A stretch of DNA of 64,000 nt, from the NCBI RefSeq assembly GCF_015666175.1, contig NZ_JADPIE010000010.1, positions 24,737-88,736 on the forward strand, read 5' to 3'. Both the position numbers and the translations under genes were made by a program. The notes under the pieces were generated by a model, which saw nothing but the letters and a program-made list of their open reading frames with translations, did not search any database and was not told the origin of the DNA. The DNA is from Halonatronomonas betaini. Its GTDB lineage: Bacteria > Bacillota > Halanaerobiia > Halanaerobiales > Halarsenatibacteraceae. Each line of letters starts with the position of its first letter. The first letter of the stretch is position 1. Positions 61,708-64,000 of this stretch are shown piece after piece.

Positions 61708-63891
61708 ATGGGATTAACTAGAAGAAAGTTTTTAAAGACGGCTGGATTGACTGCTGGAGCCGTTGGTATAGGATTAAGTGGTTTTGATTTCAAAGCCTGG
61801 GCTGAAGTTCAAGAAGATTCAGAAGTAGTTAAAAGGCCAAGTCTCTGTAATGTCTGTGCCAGTCACTGTGGAATGTGGATCCATGTTAAGAATGACCGGA
61901 TCTGGAAGGTTACTGGCCATGAAGAGAATGGCAGGAGTCAGGGGAGATTATGCCCTAGAGCCCATGGCGGAATTGACTGGGTCTATGATCCTTACAGGTT
62001 AAAGCAACCTATTAAGATTGAAGATGATGGTAGTGTCAGGCCGATTGGCTGGAATCAGGCTTTAGATGAGATTGCTGAAAGGCTGACAGAGATTTTAGAA
62101 GAGGAAGGCCCAGAAAAGGTCTTTTATGCCCATAATCCAAGGAGAACCGGGGTCTTTTATGGCAATCGGTTTATGCATGCTTTAAATGTCAGCACGATTA
62201 TGACTCATAATGCTGCCTGTAATACTGCTAGAGGCCGGGGTTTTGGTGCCACAATGGGTGGAGTGCCATCAGCTGATATTGGCAATAGCAAATATGTTGT
62301 TATGATCGGGAGAAATTACGGTGCAGGTATTAGAACCAGTCAGCTTAAAGCTGTAAATAAAGCAGTAAAAGGTGATACTACTTTAGTCTGTGTTGACCCG
62401 AGGCAGAACGAGACTTCAATAATAGCTGATAAATGGGTACCGATTAAGCCAGGTACTGACCTGGCTATGGTGCTGGCCATGTGTAAAGTTATAATTGATG
62501 ACGATTCCTATAATCACGAATTCATTGAAGAACATACTATCGGCTTTGATCAGTTTGCTGATAGCCTTGATGAATATACGCCAGAATGGGCTGAAGAGTT
62601 GACAGATGTTCCTGCAGATACAATCAGAGAGATGGCCAGGGGATTAGCTGATGCAGCCCCGGCAGCTATAGTTCATCCGACCTGGAAAGGTGCCTTTGGC
62701 TGTAATTACGAAAATAGTACTGAGACTGCCAGAGCAGTTGCCTATTTAAATGCTTTGCTCGGTAACATTAATCAGGATGGTGGCCTGAAATTTTATAATG
62801 GTCCATCGACAGGTAGCCTTGATCCTGACAGGTATCCTGCACCATCTGCGCCAGACACTAAACGGGCCGATGGCGCCGGGGTTGAAGATGAATATCCGCT
62901 GGCTACAGGCCACGGTCTGCCCCATGTACTGGCTGAGCGGATTAAGGAAGGCAGGGTTAAAGCCGGTTTTGTCCGCCATCATAATCCTGTGCGTAACTTC
63001 CCTGATTATGACCATATGGAGGAAGGTTTTGGAGCGCTAGATTTACTGGTTGTCTTTGAGACCCAGCGTTCTGAGACTGCCATGGTTGCAGATTATGTCC
63101 TGCCAGAACCTTCATTTGCTGAAAGAGAGGAAATCATTGAATCCAGGGGTGGCAGCAGAGGTTATCTGGCCATGCGGACTCAGGCTATCCCTAAGATGTA
63201 TAGCAAGACCAGGAGCTTTGATGAGATTATAAGAGAACTGGCTGTTAGAATGGGGGTTGGCGAATATTTCAAATTTACAATGGATGAGGCCAATGCTGCT
63301 ATTTTAGAGCCCTTTGATATCAGCCTGATTGAATTTAAGGAGAAGGGTTCGATGATGGTTGATGTTCCTCAGCCTGAACCCTGGCCAGAACTAGGAACTC
63401 CAAGCGGAAAATTTGAATTTTATTCTGAAACCTTTGAGAAACATGGAGCACCTCCAGTTGCTGGCTGGTTGCCACCGGCAACAGGTCTTGAATTTGGTGA
63501 TAATGAATTCAGGCTGGTCCATGGTAAGGAGGCTTATCATTCTCATACAGCCACAGCTAATACGCCACAGTTATTACAGATTACGAAAGATTATGATACT
63601 AACAGGCTCTGGATAAATGCCTCAGTGGCAGAGGAGATGGGACTTGCAGATGGTGATGAGGTGAAGGTTACATCTGATATTTTCAGTGATACTACCCGGA
63701 TTAAAGTTACTGAAAGGATTCATCCGGAAACAGTTTATTATCCTGGGAGTTATGGCAATAGAACTTTCCATTACCGGGTGGCCCATGAGATTGATTCATT
63801 AAATCCTAATGACTTTGTTAAGTATCAGGTCGAATCGATTGTTGGTCATGCTATGGTGAATGAGGTTATAGTTACTGTAGAAAAAGTATAA
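61708..63891 (+). CDS. Tat-exported molybdopterin oxidoreductase, Psr/Phs type
   Basis: 727 residues. Twin-arginine leader TRRKFLKTAGLTAGAVG; the [4Fe-4S] site C47, C50, C54 and C82 (CNVCASHC, then LCPRAHGG); Mo-ligand cysteine C171 in NAACNTARGRG; and a C-terminal cofactor domain (HGKEAYHSHTATANTPQL, YYPGSYGNRTFHY). This is the DMSO-reductase superfamily, Psr/Phs/Ttr/Arr branch. Length fits polysulfide or thiosulfate reductase (about 760) better than arsenate reductase ArrA (about 850). The electron acceptor cannot be fixed from the sequence. GAGGAGGT precedes the ATG. Confidence 0.9.
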   Translation: MGLTRRKFLKTAGLTAGAVGIGLSGFDFKAWAEVQEDSEVVKRPSLCNVCASHCGMWIHVKNDRIWKVTGHEENGRSQGRLCPRAHGGIDWVYDPYRLKQPIKIEDDGSVRPIGWNQALDEIAERLTEILEEEGPEKVFYAHNPRRTGVFYGNRFMHALNVSTIMTHNAACNTARGRGFGATMGGVPSADIGNSKYVVMIGRNYGAGIRTSQLKAVNKAVKGDTTLVCVDPRQNETSIIADKWVPIKPGTDLAMVLAMCKVIIDDDSYNHEFIEEHTIGFDQFADSLDEYTPEWAEELTDVPADTIREMARGLADAAPAAIVHPTWKGAFGCNYENSTETARAVAYLNALLGNINQDGGLKFYNGPSTGSLDPDRYPAPSAPDTKRADGAGVEDEYPLATGHGLPHVLAERIKEGRVKAGFVRHHNPVRNFPDYDHMEEGFGALDLLVVFETQRSETAMVADYVLPEPSFAEREEIIESRGGSRGYLAMRTQAIPKMYSKTRSFDEIIRELAVRMGVGEYFKFTMDEANAAILEPFDISLIEFKEKGSMMVDVPQPEPWPELGTPSGKFEFYSETFEKHGAPPVAGWLPPATGLEFGDNEFRLVHGKEAYHSHTATANTPQLLQITKDYDTNRLWINASVAEEMGLADGDEVKVTSDIFSDTTRIKVTERIHPETVYYPGSYGNRTFHYRVAHEIDSLNPNDFVKYQVESIVGHAMVNEVIVTVEKV

Positions 63892-64000
63892 ATTATATTA
63901 AAAAAATATTGAATTTTAATTGCTGCTTAATTGTAAAATGAACTTGAACTAATTAAAAATTTAATAAAAAAGTGCCCATAGTGGCCCAAACTGTAATATA
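63892..64000. other. AT-rich 3' end of the window
   Basis: 109 AT-rich bases after the reductase gene. I see no clear terminator, promoter or start codon with a ribosome site here; the expected membrane anchor gene, if present, begins beyond the window. Confidence 0.4.

Noticed and set aside
61708..63891. Arsenate respiratory reductase ArrA
   Set aside because: The length (727) and the lack of a decisive ArrA motif that I could confirm argue for the Psr/Phs branch; the specific name was not given.

Overview
The window reads as the chromosome of a halophilic, strictly anaerobic, Gram-negative-walled Firmicute, most like the Halanaerobiales. This is inferred from AT-rich DNA with strong AGGAGG-type ribosome sites, frequent TTG and GTG starts, mildly acidic proteins, a Na+-pumping decarboxylase, a betaine-type BCCT carrier, amino-acid fermentation genes and Tat-exported molybdenum enzymes. 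No rRNA, tRNA, CRISPR array, insertion sequence or phage gene was seen. Gene density is very high and many genes overlap.

Layout. 1-3480: end of an operon for a Na+-translocating methylmalonyl-CoA-type decarboxylase, closed by a P-loop/Asp23 protein. 3449-8216: a maturation operon for a selenium-dependent molybdenum hydroxylase (MocA, ModE, YqeC, YqeB, split XdhC, MoeA-like), with a very good ModE operator between modE and yqeC. 8213-10296 (minus): an orphan FlhB C-terminal domain and a FliK-like protein that has an internal duplication. 10323-15078: a flavodoxin, lysine 2,3-aminomutase (minus), ornithine racemase and an amidohydrolase. 15250-26930: a sigma-54 activator followed by a lysine fermentation operon (LysO-type carrier, KamB-like, KamDE, Kal, Kce, Kdd, Hbd, CoA-transferase, thiolase). 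Two sigma-54 promoters, one before the carrier and one before kamA on the opposite strand, tie the two halves of the pathway together.

27220-33925 is an oligopeptide-type ABC transporter of very unusual build. Its binding protein looks circularly permuted, one permease carries an inserted beta-propeller of about 280 residues, and the two ATPases are fused in one chain. 34272-59731 is a large one-carbon island: BCCT carrier, two near-identical corrinoid proteins each paired with a different non-pyrrolysine MttB homologue, a hydantoinase-like ATPase, DUF1638, a methyl-THF methyltransferase, two HdrA/MvhD assemblies, MetV-MetF, HdrC, FlxABC, a third MttB homologue, formate-THF ligase and a corrinoid-reactivating ATPase. 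Read together, it can take methyl groups from a quaternary amine such as glycine betaine to methyl-THF and oxidise them towards formate with ATP gain, passing electrons through a Flx/Hdr flavin complex. 60327-63891 adds a TorD chaperone, a Tat-exported four-cluster Fe-S subunit and a Tat-exported molybdopterin reductase of the Psr/Phs type. That enzyme is a possible terminal reductase for electrons from the lysine and methyl oxidation routes.

Functional calls are by recognition of motifs and neighbourhoods only; no database search was possible.
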